This document shows positions 34,217-44,337 of a DNA stretch of 64,000 bases, piece after piece. Under the pieces are notes generated by a model that did no database searches, was not told the DNA's origin, and was given only the letters and a program-made list of their open reading frames with translations. The position numbers and the translations under genes are program-made. This DNA comes from Saprospiraceae bacterium (GTDB lineage Bacteria > Bacteroidota > Bacteroidia > Chitinophagales > Saprospiraceae): positions 2,740,501 to 2,804,500 of the forward strand of contig JADKFX010000001.1 of the NCBI GenBank assembly GCA_016717265.1, read 5' to 3'. The stretch's first letter is position 1. Each line of letters begins with the position of its first letter.

Positions 34217-34711
34217 ATGATAATTCTAAATCAGGAGCAAATTAAACAAAAAATCAAAAGAATGGCTATGGAAATTTATGAGCGCCATGCTGATGAAAAA
34301 GTGATTTATTTGGCCGGTATCAACAACAAAGGATTTGAAATTGCAGAATTACTGGAGCGTGAAATAAGCTTATTAAGCCCATTAAGCTGCAATAAATTTA
34401 ATATTAAATTAAATCCTGCAGCACCTACAGAAAATCCCATTGAATTAAATATAGACCCAAGTAAGTTGAAAGATAAAGTAATTATAATAACAGACGATGT
34501 TTCAAATACTGGAAGAACTATATTTTATTCATTTAAAGTTTTAATGGAAATTCAAGCTAAAAAGATAGAAGTAGCGGTTTTAATTGAAAGGACACATAAA
34601 TGCTTTCCTATCCAGGTAGATTTGGTTGGAATGCGTTTAGCAACAACTATTAAAGAAAATATTGAAGTTGACTTGAATCAAAATGCACCCTGGGAAGTGC
34701 GCTTAAACTAA
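34217..34711 (+). CDS. phosphoribosyltransferase, PyrR-like
   Basis: 164 residues of the type I phosphoribosyltransferase fold. The PRPP loop is VIIITDDVSNTGRTIFYS, with the two aspartates and the TGRT turn. YLAGINNKGFEIAELL is the first loop, and DLVGMRLATT is close to PyrR sequences. PyrR proteins act as uracil phosphoribosyltransferase and, in Firmicutes, bind pyr mRNA; no pyrimidine genes flank this one. An alternative is a salvage (hypoxanthine-type) enzyme. The end overlaps the convergent patatin gene by 4 bases. Confidence 0.8.
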   Translation: MIILNQEQIKQKIKRMAMEIYERHADEKVIYLAGINNKGFEIAELLEREISLLSPLSCNKFNIKLNPAAPTENPIELNIDPSKLKDKVIIITDDVSNTGRTIFYSFKVLMEIQAKKIEVAVLIERTHKCFPIQVDLVGMRLATTIKENIEVDLNQNAPWEVRLN

Positions 34712-35475
34712 TTTATAAGGACTTTCGTTAAGTTTTCTAATTGAATCATGCCACATTCATAACCAAGTTCGAAAAGTTGGTTAGCACCTTTGAGGTCATA
34801 TTTAGAAAATTCGCAAATTTTATCAGTTTCTATAAGTAAATCGCATAGTTCCATTTGCAATTTTGAATTATTTTGAACAGCTAATTCCAAAACACGGGTT
34901 AAAACTTTTATACTTGAATTGATTTCATTTATATGTAATTCTTGAAGTGGCATCAAACTAACACCAATTATAAAATCACACTGACCTTTGATAATGCTGA
35001 CAGGTAAATTCATTAGGATGCCTCCATCCATATAATATTCATTTTGAATATTTACCGGTTTGAATAAAACAGGAATACTGCAAGAAGCTAACACTGGTTG
35101 TATAATCTCGCCAGATTGGAATATAGCCAAACTTCCTTTAGAAATATTTGTAGCAACTACTTTTAGTGGGATATCTAATTCGGAAAATTGATTATGTCTA
35201 ATGTTCAAATTTAGTATATACTCCAGATAATCCAATCCCATTAATCCTTTATTGGGCATACTTGGACGGATAAAACTAAACCATTTCGTACGAATTGCCA
35301 GTGCGAGCATTTTTTCAGGTTTTACGCCTGCAGCATAAAGGCTGCCAACTAAAGAACCTGCACTACATCCAGATATTATGGAAATAGGAATGTTTAACTC
35401 ATCAATTGCTTGTAACACTCCAATATGAAAGATCCCCCTAGCCCCTCCGCCAGATAAACATAAACCAATTCGCAT
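34708..35475 (-). CDS. patatin-like phospholipase
   Basis: 255 residues with the patatin hallmarks: oxyanion loop SGGGARG (8-14), nucleophile elbow GCSAGS with Ser38, and the catalytic DGG motif YYMDGGILMNLP. It has no signal peptide, so it probably acts on lipids from the cytosolic side. Similar proteins are the RssA/YchK group. It starts 4 bases after the lamin-tail/cupredoxin gene and is probably on the same mRNA. Its end overlaps the phosphoribosyltransferase gene by 4 bases. Confidence 0.88.
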   Translation of the reverse strand: MRIGLCLSGGGARGIFHIGVLQAIDELNIPISIISGCSAGSLVGSLYAAGVKPEKMLALAIRTKWFSFIRPSMPNKGLMGLDYLEYILNLNIRHNQFSELDIPLKVVATNISKGSLAIFQSGEIIQPVLASCSIPVLFKPVNIQNEYYMDGGILMNLPVSIIKGQCDFIIGVSLMPLQELHINEINSSIKVLTRVLELAVQNNSKLQMELCDLLIETDKICEFSKYDLKGANQLFELGYECGMIQLENLTKVLIN

Positions 35476-35479
35476 TAAA

Positions 35480-37156
35480 TTAAATCTTCACAAATCTCAA
35501 AATACTCGATTGGTCACCAATTAATTTAATAAAATAAATTCCACTTGGAAAAGGACATAGGATTCTATTTTTAAAAGCATCCTTAACAAGAATATTTCCC
35601 CGAAGATCCAGTATTTCAAACTTTGAGTAATTGATATCCGAATCAATTTGAATTTCATCACCCACTGGATTTGGAAAAATCGACGGAGCAGATGAATTCA
35701 AATCCTTGGATCCTACTAAGATTTTAATATCTGCTAAATAACGAGGAAATATCTGGTAACCTTCAAGAAATGGATTAACAGCATCAAACTGAGAACCCAA
35801 ACCTATTAAATCAAATTTACCAAGTGGCGCAGAAGTTCCGTGTATATTGACATCATTATCGATGCGCATATCAAAAGTGTTTACACCATTCGTAATCTTA
35901 ACAGTAAAGCCAAGAGGATTATTGGTCCAAAGAACTGGATCTACAAGTTCCATGCTCTTCATCTCAATTAATTGAGATTCCGTACTTTCGTTTAAAAAAT
36001 TAACAAATGTTGGTTTAAATAATACATGATTAGAAGAAAATTTTACGATACTATCAGGAATCATTTGTGCCAAACCATTAAATTGATTAATGGTCCCTTT
36101 TACCTGAATATAGTCACCTTCTGTTACTGTATAATTTAAATTTCCTGAACTCAAGAAAATTGCAATACCATCATTTAATTCATCAATAATTGTGAATTGA
36201 AGACCTACTGGTCTAAGATTTACGCCATACACAGTTCCTTCCACTGTGTACTTTTTATTGAGTGAATCAATAACACCATTTATATTTGTAGAAGTAACAA
36301 TTCCAATTTGAACATTCGGGTAATTTACATCCCGGTTTCTTACAGTCACAGTACCTGTCATCCCACTTGAAGCATGCACATCACATTGATAATTGTATAC
36401 TCCAATTTGGTCAAAACGATAAATGTATGACCATTTTGCAGATGAGGGTGCACCATTTCCAAAATTAGAAGGATTAGAAGGGAATGTCACTTTAGATCCG
36501 TTAATATTATGAGTACCACCCAAGTTTACCCACTCTACTTGCTCTCCAGTATAGATTTCAAGGTTAACAGGGTTAAATACAAAATCCTGAACATTCACTG
36601 TGTATTCTGCACATTTCGATGAATTAGCTCCATTTGGAGAGGCGAAAATAAAATGATTATTTAACTCTATCCCAGTTGCTAAAGTTGATGGACGCCAATA
36701 AACATCAAGATTATTATCCGCTGAAACCCGGCAAAGTTCCAGACTGGCTCCATTTCCGTTTGTTAGTGCGCTCCAGGAACTATAATAATGTACGCTATCC
36801 ACTGGGTTAAGGGTAGAATCAAGGAGGGTAATTACCTCGTCCGTATTCCTCAAGCCTCCACTCGTCCATTCTAAAGCTTGAAAGCCAAAAACGGAATCAA
36901 ATTTTTGAGAATTAACACAAATGATAAAATAGGAATTTGGTGTTAAAATAGTATCTGGAAATGTAATTACAACAGCATCCTTAATGGCATAGTTTTTTAA
37001 ATTTACGGGACTATTGCCTGCGTTATAAAACTCAATATATTCTAAATAATCCGTACCGCTTTCAGGTGGATTATACATAATCTCATTAATCACAATTTGA
37101 GCCTGTGTAAGGGTTGTGAAAAATAGCAATAATAATATTGGGTATATCTTTGACAT
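35480..37156 (-). CDS. secreted T9SS protein with lamin-tail, cupredoxin and OB-like domains
   Basis: 558 residues from the ATG at 37156, which opens the signal peptide MSKIYPILLLLFFTTLTQAQ. An earlier frame start at 37216 lies upstream of the promoter. Order: lamin-tail domain (VINEIMYNPPESGTDYLEYI), a plastocyanin-like domain with all four type 1 copper ligands (GGTHNING; CDVHASSGM), an OB-fold-like region (GTVYGVNLRPVGLQFTIID, GDYIQVKGTINQFNG) and a type A sorting domain (SIFPNPVGDEIQI ... GIYFIKLIGDQ). It should be exported and attached by the T9SS. A copper electron-transfer or binding role is inferred from the ligands. Confidence 0.85.
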   Translation of the reverse strand: MSKIYPILLLLFFTTLTQAQIVINEIMYNPPESGTDYLEYIEFYNAGNSPVNLKNYAIKDAVVITFPDTILTPNSYFIICVNSQKFDSVFGFQALEWTSGGLRNTDEVITLLDSTLNPVDSVHYYSSWSALTNGNGASLELCRVSADNNLDVYWRPSTLATGIELNNHFIFASPNGANSSKCAEYTVNVQDFVFNPVNLEIYTGEQVEWVNLGGTHNINGSKVTFPSNPSNFGNGAPSSAKWSYIYRFDQIGVYNYQCDVHASSGMTGTVTVRNRDVNYPNVQIGIVTSTNINGVIDSLNKKYTVEGTVYGVNLRPVGLQFTIIDELNDGIAIFLSSGNLNYTVTEGDYIQVKGTINQFNGLAQMIPDSIVKFSSNHVLFKPTFVNFLNESTESQLIEMKSMELVDPVLWTNNPLGFTVKITNGVNTFDMRIDNDVNIHGTSAPLGKFDLIGLGSQFDAVNPFLEGYQIFPRYLADIKILVGSKDLNSSAPSIFPNPVGDEIQIDSDINYSKFEILDLRGNILVKDAFKNRILCPFPSGIYFIKLIGDQSSILRFVKI

Positions 37157-37173
37157 AGGAGAAGAAATTTTAT

Positions 37174-37181
37174 CAAAGTTA
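37174..37181 (-). promoter_or_regulatory. putative -7 promoter element of the cupredoxin T9SS gene
   Basis: Minus strand TAACTTTG, perfect TAnnTTTG, 18 bases before the ATG at 37156. It sets the start. Confidence 0.6.
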
Positions 37182-37224
37182 ATATATTCCACGTTAACTA
37201 TACGACCAAAATACAATTAAATAT

Positions 37225-37255
37225 AAAAGCCATATCACAAGTTGATATGGCTTTT
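37225..37255 (-). terminator. intrinsic terminator of the Oar-like receptor gene
   Basis: A perfect 13-base stem (37225-37237 with 37243-37255) and 5-base loop lies 23 bases past the receptor stop. On the minus strand it ends in GGCTTTTATATTT, a suitable U-rich tail. It insulates the receptor from the next minus-strand promoter. Confidence 0.8.
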
Positions 37256-37277
37256 ATTATATAAATAACTAGAATTC

Positions 37278-40200
37278 TTAGAAAAAATATCGAGCACCCA
37301 GGCGCAACTCCCAACGAGACGTTCCATTTAAAATGTCAAGACTCTTTTTTCCGCTTTCATTTCCCCCTCTATAAGTAAAGGTAGGTTTTGTTACTTTATT
37401 AGCATTATTTGGATCAGCTACCAGTTTTTCATAAGTATAGAGCTGATAATTATTAAAATCTGAGCCTGGCACTGTATACCGGACACCCCACTCTGAATTA
37501 ATTAAATTTGCAAGATTAAAAATATCCGCACTTAACTGGAACGTATGCATTTTTCCATTAATGTTAATTCCTAAATCCTGTTTTATTGCAAGATCAAGGA
37601 AACTGGTGAAGGGCATAAAATTGCTATTCTTTTCAGCATAATTGCCTCGATTTTTGCTTAGATAATCATCTGACTCAATAAAATCATTCAATTTAGTCCA
37701 TTGCTCATCAGCAGTAATGGTAGTTGTACCTGAAGTATAATCTACTAAGTTAATATCTGATTTCTCTTTTGGAATATAAATCAAGCTTCTATTTCTTGAT
37801 GTACTACCTACCTCATTATTTATATTTTGTCCATTCGTACCTCCAATTACATAAGAAAATGGAGAGCCTGTTTTACCTTCATAAAAGATAGAAATGGTGG
37901 TAGCAAAATTCTTTTTCCCAAACCAATTTATTTTATAAGATAAATTAGAAATAAAACGATGCCCCATTGCATAATCTGCACGGCCATATGTAGGATTATT
38001 TCTACCATTAACACTAATTTGTCCTCTCCATTGTGATGAATTTTGAGAAGAAGTTCCATCCATTAATGAATTTGCATCACCATAAGAATAGGCAAGTAAG
38101 GCCGATAGACCAAATCCAAAATTTTTGGCTAAAGAAGCAGTCAAAGTGTATGCATCCCCTTCGTTTGTGTTATCTGCAACATACACTGAACTATAGGTAG
38201 CTTCAATTGACTTTCTTGGAAAGACTGTCCGATTATCTGTAGAACTAGACCAATTAAAACTTCCAGTTGTATCAGAATTTACTTGATAATAAACAACGTT
38301 ATTAAGAATCTTTGTATAAATACCTTCTATTGTTAAATTGATATCAAAAGGTAATTTGGTGTCAAAACCTAAATTGGCTTTAAATACTTGTGGATACTTA
38401 AAGTCTTTTACAAAAAGATCATATTGTCCGGATGGAATTTTAAAACCAGGATTCGTATACTGGCCTCCAATAGTAGGGACAAACGTTACACCTCCAGGAA
38501 CATTTGCTTCTGTAACTCTACCTAATGTTAAGCCATTATTTGTAAATATTGCACCAGGCCAAACAAAAGGAATCCGACTTGTAAAGACACCTACTCCTCC
38601 TCTTAAAATATGCCTATTCGAATTTTTTAGATCATAATGAAAACCAATTCTTGGAGAAATCAAGATCTGTCCATCAGGCGCTTGTCCGGCAACAATATTA
38701 TTTGCAATATCATACTTAGCCTGGATTTTTGGCAAAGCTGTATTATTAAAAAAAGTATCGACTTTTGGATCTGACGTAATGAATGGTACATCCACCCGAA
38801 CACCACCAGTCAATCTAAATCGATTTGTTACTTCCCAATCATCTTGTAAATAAACACCTAATTGCATGGCTTTGAATACACCTGCTGCTTGTGAGCCATC
38901 TCCAGTAATATCATCTACTAAAGAATATGCTCTCACATACGTTTTTGCCTTATCATTATTTAGAAAACCTGATAATGAATCATACGTATAGGTTCCATAA
39001 TTTTGGCCAATAAATAAATTATAAATGTCATAAAATTCATTATGTGTCCCTATGGTAATAGTATGTGCACCATTGTATATTTTAAAATTATCAGTTATCG
39101 TAAAGATATTCTGGTCCAATTTATTTGCGGTTGAAAATTCTTCTGAACCAAGTCTTATGCTGTTATTTCCGCCATCATTAATTATCAAATAAGGAAAATC
39201 ACCTCCAATAGGATCGCGATCATCTTTTACACTTGTAAAGCCTAAAATCAAATTATTAGAAAACTTATTTTTAAATCTTGAATTTAGCTCAATTGCGGTA
39301 CTGTTCGTGATGGATGGAAAATAAATTCCACTATTACTAAAATTGATTCTATTGGTTGAGCCAGCAGTTCTATCGTATTGTTCTGCTTTTGTATAATTAT
39401 GTCTAAACGTCACCCTATTGTTGTCATTTAAATTGTAATCTAATTTTACAAATAGTTTTAAACCATCTAGATTATCTGAAGTATTACCATAGTCACCTGG
39501 GTCATAGTTATACTTAGAAATTAGTGCTTGCCTAAAATTTTCAAGGTCCTGTGCTTTTGATTTACCAGCATACGTTACCACATCAAAAGGAGCTGGTGTT
39601 TCATCTTTTTGAATTTCTGCATTCGCAAAGAAAAATAGTTTATTTTTTAATATGGGCCCACCAAGTGAAAATCCGTAGGTTGATTCTGAATAAGGATTTA
39701 ATTTGACTCGGTCCAATTTATAACGATCTGCATAGGTTTTGTTTGACTTGCCTGCAAGACTTTCATTTTGTGAGAAGTAATAGGCTGTGCCATGAAATTC
39801 ATTGGTACCCGATTTGGTTACTGCATTTATTCCACCTCCTGCAAAACCACCATATGAAACATCATAAGGAGATAATACAACTTGAAGTTGATCTATAATA
39901 TCAATTGAAAAAGGACTAATACCCGTGGACCCACCGTTTGTGCCAGAAGATGAAATACCATAAACATCATTATTCACAGCTCCATCAATATAAATTGCAT
40001 TATACCTATTATTCATTCCACCAAAAGTGATACCATCAGAGTAACTAGATGCCTGAGGTGTTAATTTTAAAAAATCATCTATATCTCTGTTAATTGTAGG
40101 GATATTAGAAATTTTTTCAGCGGATATCTGGGTTCCAGTTCCGGATATTTCACCAATAGTGCCGACTTTTGCAATGATTTCGACTGCTGCTAAAGCGGTC

Positions 40201-40553
40201 GTTGACTCTTCTAAAGCAATATTAAGCTTTTTGTTTTCACCTAATTCAAGAAAAATATTTTCAAAATTTTTTTCACCAAATCCGACATAGGTAATCTTTA
40301 TTGAGTACGGGCCACCAACTCTCATATTTGGTATATTAAACCTTCCATCATCTCTTGAATAGACTCCGTAACTAGTTCCGGAAGGCATGTGCACAGCATG
40401 AATGGAAGCCGCAATTAAAGGACTCCCTTTTGAATCAGAAATTTGACCAAAAAGTTGGGCTGTGGTTACACCTTGTGCATGAAGTTCTAAAATTGTAAAG
40501 ACCAAAAATGCTATTAACATAGACATTTTGGTAAGTTTAGCATTTCGTTTCAT
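37278..40553 (-). CDS. Oar-like TonB-dependent outer-membrane receptor
   Basis: 1091 residues. Order: signal peptide (ending HAQ), a carboxypeptidase-regulatory-like domain (about 28-115; LFGQISDSKGSPLIAASI), a TonB plug (about 130-245; IPTINRDIDDFLKLTPQA, VVLSPYDVSYGGFAGGGINA, VTKSGTNEFHGTAYYF) and a 22-strand type barrel ending in RWELRLGARYFF with a terminal Phe. The plug wording is typical of Oar proteins. The ligand is unknown; no SusD partner is adjacent, so it is not a polysaccharide-utilisation SusC. It has its own promoter (40587-40594) and terminator. Confidence 0.9.
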   Translation of the reverse strand: MKRNAKLTKMSMLIAFLVFTILELHAQGVTTAQLFGQISDSKGSPLIAASIHAVHMPSGTSYGVYSRDDGRFNIPNMRVGGPYSIKITYVGFGEKNFENIFLELGENKKLNIALEESTTALAAVEIIAKVGTIGEISGTGTQISAEKISNIPTINRDIDDFLKLTPQASSYSDGITFGGMNNRYNAIYIDGAVNNDVYGISSSGTNGGSTGISPFSIDIIDQLQVVLSPYDVSYGGFAGGGINAVTKSGTNEFHGTAYYFSQNESLAGKSNKTYADRYKLDRVKLNPYSESTYGFSLGGPILKNKLFFFANAEIQKDETPAPFDVVTYAGKSKAQDLENFRQALISKYNYDPGDYGNTSDNLDGLKLFVKLDYNLNDNNRVTFRHNYTKAEQYDRTAGSTNRINFSNSGIYFPSITNSTAIELNSRFKNKFSNNLILGFTSVKDDRDPIGGDFPYLIINDGGNNSIRLGSEEFSTANKLDQNIFTITDNFKIYNGAHTITIGTHNEFYDIYNLFIGQNYGTYTYDSLSGFLNNDKAKTYVRAYSLVDDITGDGSQAAGVFKAMQLGVYLQDDWEVTNRFRLTGGVRVDVPFITSDPKVDTFFNNTALPKIQAKYDIANNIVAGQAPDGQILISPRIGFHYDLKNSNRHILRGGVGVFTSRIPFVWPGAIFTNNGLTLGRVTEANVPGGVTFVPTIGGQYTNPGFKIPSGQYDLFVKDFKYPQVFKANLGFDTKLPFDINLTIEGIYTKILNNVVYYQVNSDTTGSFNWSSSTDNRTVFPRKSIEATYSSVYVADNTNEGDAYTLTASLAKNFGFGLSALLAYSYGDANSLMDGTSSQNSSQWRGQISVNGRNNPTYGRADYAMGHRFISNLSYKINWFGKKNFATTISIFYEGKTGSPFSYVIGGTNGQNINNEVGSTSRNRSLIYIPKEKSDINLVDYTSGTTTITADEQWTKLNDFIESDDYLSKNRGNYAEKNSNFMPFTSFLDLAIKQDLGININGKMHTFQLSADIFNLANLINSEWGVRYTVPGSDFNNYQLYTYEKLVADPNNANKVTKPTFTYRGGNESGKKSLDILNGTSRWELRLGARYFF

Positions 40554-40586
40554 AATAAGTTTGTTTAAAAAAGGGATTAATTATAG

Positions 40587-40594
40587 CAAAGATA
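40587..40594 (-). promoter_or_regulatory. putative -7 promoter element of the Oar-like receptor gene
   Basis: Minus strand TATCTTTG, perfect TAnnTTTG, 34 bases upstream of the ATG at 40553. Confidence 0.6.
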
Positions 40595-40679
40595 AAAATA
40601 GATACCTACACCTATATTAAGTTATTATAAATAAATTATCAATATGTTATAATACTGTAAACCAATACTTTGTAATGGT

Positions 40680-41603
40680 TTATTTCTTCGGCAAGAAGTT
40701 TTCTGCAATCATACAACGCGCACTTCCACCTCCTACTTTTTCAATTGTTGGAATTTTAACAACTAACAGCTTCGTCCTGTCCCTAAGCAATTTTAATTGA
40801 TTTTGGTCCAAAGAATTATAAGCGGTTTGAGACATTATTAAGTGCGGCTCTCCGGTTTTACTAATGACTTGTAACATATTACCAGCAAATTGTGCCATTT
40901 GAGTAAAATTGATCTCTATTAAGGCTTTAGCTGTTTTTTCAAACAATTTCAATAATTCTTCTCTTTTTTGAGATTCCACGGATTCTAAGCAACAAATTAC
41001 AAAATCCTTTCCAATACTCATCATCACATTTGTATGATAAATTTCAAATCCATTTAGATCCGTAGCTTTAAAATGAAAGGCTTGGTAGTTGCTAAGAAGA
41101 GCAAATTTATCCATGACTCGTGGATCCGTTCTTGGACTTAAACAAGCATATGCAATTTTGTTCTCTCTGTCCAAAATCATACTTCCAGTACCTTCTAAAA
41201 ATTGATTTTGGTCTTCAAACATTTCTAAACTATACCTTCTTTTTACTTGAAACTGTTTAGATAAATTATCAATAATATCTTCTCTGCGTTCCTTTCTCCG
41301 TATTTCAGAAAACATTGGGTAGGTATAAATTGTACCATCTTGGTGCAATGTGATCCAATTATTTGGAAATATAGAATCTGGTAATACGACATTCTCAGAA
41401 TCATTAAAAACCTGAACATCAATACCACAATTATCAAGATCCTGAACCATTTGATCGAACTCAACAATTGCTAAATTTGTAATTTCTTCTTTTGATTGTG
41501 TTTCAAATTGACTTTGAAATTTATTACTTGAAGCCGTTTCTATATTAAATCCAAAGGATTTTGGACGGATCATGATGATTCGATTCGTAAGTTGATTAGC
41601 CAT
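40680..41603 (-). CDS. ctlX: citrulline utilization hydrolase CtlX-type, amidinotransferase/arginine deiminase fold
   Basis: 307 residues of the guanidino-group modifying superfamily. Family-typical segments are IIMIRPKSFGFNIETA, VVLPDSIFPNNWITLH, FLEGTGSMILDR, ACLSPRTD, YHTNVMMSIG with the catalytic His, and GGGSARCMIAE with the nucleophile Cys297. CtlX proteins act in citrulline catabolism (name from Francisella). Arginine or citrulline breakdown feeds ornithine and then P5C, which fits the P5C dehydrogenase in this window, though the genes are far apart. It follows the transporter gene by 18 bases. Confidence 0.88.
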   Translation of the reverse strand: MANQLTNRIIMIRPKSFGFNIETASSNKFQSQFETQSKEEITNLAIVEFDQMVQDLDNCGIDVQVFNDSENVVLPDSIFPNNWITLHQDGTIYTYPMFSEIRRKERREDIIDNLSKQFQVKRRYSLEMFEDQNQFLEGTGSMILDRENKIAYACLSPRTDPRVMDKFALLSNYQAFHFKATDLNGFEIYHTNVMMSIGKDFVICCLESVESQKREELLKLFEKTAKALIEINFTQMAQFAGNMLQVISKTGEPHLIMSQTAYNSLDQNQLKLLRDRTKLLVVKIPTIEKVGGGSARCMIAENFLPKK

Positions 41604-41621
41604 TATATTACTGTTTAAAAT

Positions 41622-42428
41622 TTAATTTTGCAATGCTTCATGTTTCAAATTGTCACTTAAGTCCTTTCCTAAATATTGTCGAATCAAAAAATGAATCAGG
41701 TAAATAATCGGGGTTAAACCAATTGCCATACAAATCTTATAAATATAATTGACCGTACCAATTGCTAAAACTTGTGAAATAGGCCAATTTGCTCCAAAAT
41801 AGAAAGCAATAAATAAAACGATGTAACTATCAAAAAACTGTGATACCAAGGTAGATCCTGTTGCTCTAAGCCAAATCCCTTTATCACCTGTCCAAAGTTT
41901 TAATCGGTAAAAGATAAAAGCATCTAAAATTTGACCTATTAGAAAAGCAATTATGGATGCCATGATAATACGCAATCCCTGGCCAAACACCAATGAAAAT
42001 GCAGAATTATAGTTTGCTACTTCTTGTGAAAGTGCTTGCTTTTTAGATGGATCTTCTAAGAAATCAATATGGGAAGTAGGCCAAAAATCAGCTGGAACTA
42101 AATGAATTGCAATAAAAATCACGATAAATGAATAGGCTATCATTACAACTGCGAGATAAGACAGTCTTAATACCCCTTTTTTACCAAAATATTCATTAAT
42201 TACGTCTGTCAATACAAAAACTACCGGCCATATTAAGACCCCAGCTGTCAATTGAAATGAAAGCTTATTTATTCCAAATAAATTTAGGGAAAGCAAAGAA
42301 AAACCTAAGGTCTTTTCAAGTGAAAAAATCTTAACTCCAATAAATTCAGCAATAATTGCATTTGTAATAAATATCACTGAAAGAATAATAAAAAGCCGAG
42401 TTACTTTACTTTTGTGCTGGTTTATCAT
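41622..42428 (-). CDS. yhhQ: queuosine precursor transporter (YhhQ/VUT family)
   Basis: 268 residues with about six membrane helices. The family motif region is GVLIWPVVFVLTDVINEYFG, and the later segments GSTLVSQFFDSYIVLFIAFY and NYIYKICMAIGLTPIIYL are conserved. YhhQ/QueT-like proteins import preQ0 or preQ1 for tRNA queuosine. Compared with E. coli YhhQ it carries an insertion (about residues 110-135). It lies upstream of ctlX and is probably co-transcribed, without an obvious functional link. Confidence 0.88.
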   Translation of the reverse strand: MINQHKSKVTRLFIILSVIFITNAIIAEFIGVKIFSLEKTLGFSLLSLNLFGINKLSFQLTAGVLIWPVVFVLTDVINEYFGKKGVLRLSYLAVVMIAYSFIVIFIAIHLVPADFWPTSHIDFLEDPSKKQALSQEVANYNSAFSLVFGQGLRIIMASIIAFLIGQILDAFIFYRLKLWTGDKGIWLRATGSTLVSQFFDSYIVLFIAFYFGANWPISQVLAIGTVNYIYKICMAIGLTPIIYLIHFLIRQYLGKDLSDNLKHEALQN

Positions 42429-42483
42429 TTAAGGCTAAACAAACAAGGCTGAATTAGGTTTAATAGCCAGTATAAAGTAGTTC

Positions 42484-44334
42484 ATGAGTAAAATAGCGAT
42501 AGATTTTAGAACCGGTTCCTTAAAAGTTAAAAAGGAAATCGTCGTTGGCATAGATTTAGGAACGACAAATTGTTTAATAGCATATTGTTTAAATGGAAAA
42601 CCTGAAGTAATTCCACTAGAAAAGGATTTTGAAAAGTTGATGCCGTCTGTTTTATACTTTGATAATCAAGATCAGATTTTAATAGGCATTGAAGCTCGAG
42701 CTAAAATGGCCTCATTTCCAAATAAAACGGTCTACTCCATTAAGCGTTTAATGGGCAAAACGACAAACGAACTTAATAAAGTAAAATCTTATTTTGCTTT
42801 TCAAATTGATTCAGCAGGTGGAGATGATTTAGTACAAGTTAATATTGCTAATAAAACCTATACGCCCATTGAATTGTCTGCATTTCTTTTGAGAGAAATT
42901 AAATCCCGGGCTGAAAAATATTTAAATGTTGATATTTTCAAAGCTGTTATTACAGTCCCTGCATATTTTTCTGATAGCCAAAGACAGGCTACAAGGGATG
43001 CTGGTCAATTGGCCGGATTAGAAGTTTTAAGAATCATCAATGAACCAACTGCTGCAAGCATGGCATATGGCATTGGATTGGCACCAAATGAGATTAAAAA
43101 TATTATGATTTACGATTTCGGAGGTGGTACTTTTGATGTGTCGATCCTAAGAATAGAAAATGGTGTTTTTGAAGTATTAGCAACTCATGGTAATAATTTT
43201 TTAGGAGGAGACGACATTGATATTGCAATTGCAAAGCATTGGATTTCAAAAGCAAATCTTAATCTATCTAAATCAGAATTCAATGAACTTAGAATCCTTG
43301 CTGAAAAAACAAAACGGTTTTTATGGGATCATGATTATACGGTTGTAAATTTTATGGATACTGAATTACAGCTCTCTCAAACAGAGATGAATTTAATTAT
43401 TAATGAGCCTATAGAACTTACTATAACGAGCTGTTTACTTGCAATTAAAGACAGCAAACTAACCATTGATGAAATGGATGAGATCATATTGGTAGGAGGA
43501 TCCTCCCGACTTGGCGCAATCAAAGAAAAATTGAAATCAATTTTCAAAAGGCCTATTAATGATTATTTGAATCCTGATGAGGTAGTTGCAATTGGAGCAG
43601 CTTTGCAAGCTGATGTGATTGCAGGAAACCGACAAGACATCCTTTTATTGGATGTTACACCCTTAGCTTTAGGTATTGAAACTATTGGAGGATTAATGGA
43701 CACCATTATACCTCGGAATTCTAAAATTCCGTTACAACTTGCAAAAAATTATACAACTTCAATTGATGGACAAAAAAATCTGAAAATATCCATTTACCAA
43801 GGCGAACGAGAACTCGTAAAAGATAACATTAAATTAGCGGAATTTATTTTAAAGGATCTCTTGCCAATGCCTGCAGGTCTGCCTAAAATTGAAGTAAAAT
43901 TTGCAATGAACGTTGAAGGTATTCTATCCATTACTGCAAAAGAATTAAGAAGTGGTATTTCTCAACAAATAGATGTAAAATCCCCACTCCAAATAGATCA
44001 AAATGAAGTTGTAAAGCGTTTAAAAGATTCTATTTCAAATGCAAATTCAGATATGGAATTGCGTTCCCTTATTGACAGCATAAATGAAGCCAACTATATT
44101 ATTGTAAATGCTAAAAGATTTTTGAAACAAAACGAAGCAATGCTTTCAGCATCAGAAATGGAGTTAATTCAATATCATCTTACAATAATTGAAATTGCAA
44201 TTGTAAAAAATGATAAACTTGAAATAAATCGAACGATTGAAGATTTTAATACAGCTACCGCGGATATAGCACATGAACTTATGAATATTCATTTAAAATC
44301 TTCTTTAGATGGAAATCAAATTGATAAATTGTAA
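42484..44334 (+). CDS. hscA: Hsp70-family Fe-S assembly chaperone HscA
   Basis: 616 residues with the Hsp70 ATPase domain: GIDLGTTNCLIAY near residue 23, AVITVPAYFSDSQRQATRDAG, IINEPTAASMAYGIG, YDFGGGTFDVSIL and ILVGGSSRL. The substrate-binding domain follows (DVTPLALGIETIGG). The 18-residue N-terminal extension, the short lid and the wording PTAASMAYG match HscA rather than DnaK. HscA helps transfer clusters from IscU. No iscU, hscB or fdx gene is beside it here, which is unlike the classical isc operon. The SUI1 gene starts 3 bases after its stop. Confidence 0.9.
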   Translation: MSKIAIDFRTGSLKVKKEIVVGIDLGTTNCLIAYCLNGKPEVIPLEKDFEKLMPSVLYFDNQDQILIGIEARAKMASFPNKTVYSIKRLMGKTTNELNKVKSYFAFQIDSAGGDDLVQVNIANKTYTPIELSAFLLREIKSRAEKYLNVDIFKAVITVPAYFSDSQRQATRDAGQLAGLEVLRIINEPTAASMAYGIGLAPNEIKNIMIYDFGGGTFDVSILRIENGVFEVLATHGNNFLGGDDIDIAIAKHWISKANLNLSKSEFNELRILAEKTKRFLWDHDYTVVNFMDTELQLSQTEMNLIINEPIELTITSCLLAIKDSKLTIDEMDEIILVGGSSRLGAIKEKLKSIFKRPINDYLNPDEVVAIGAALQADVIAGNRQDILLLDVTPLALGIETIGGLMDTIIPRNSKIPLQLAKNYTTSIDGQKNLKISIYQGERELVKDNIKLAEFILKDLLPMPAGLPKIEVKFAMNVEGILSITAKELRSGISQQIDVKSPLQIDQNEVVKRLKDSISNANSDMELRSLIDSINEANYIIVNAKRFLKQNEAMLSASEMELIQYHLTIIEIAIVKNDKLEINRTIEDFNTATADIAHELMNIHLKSSLDGNQIDKL

Positions 44335-44337
44335 TTC

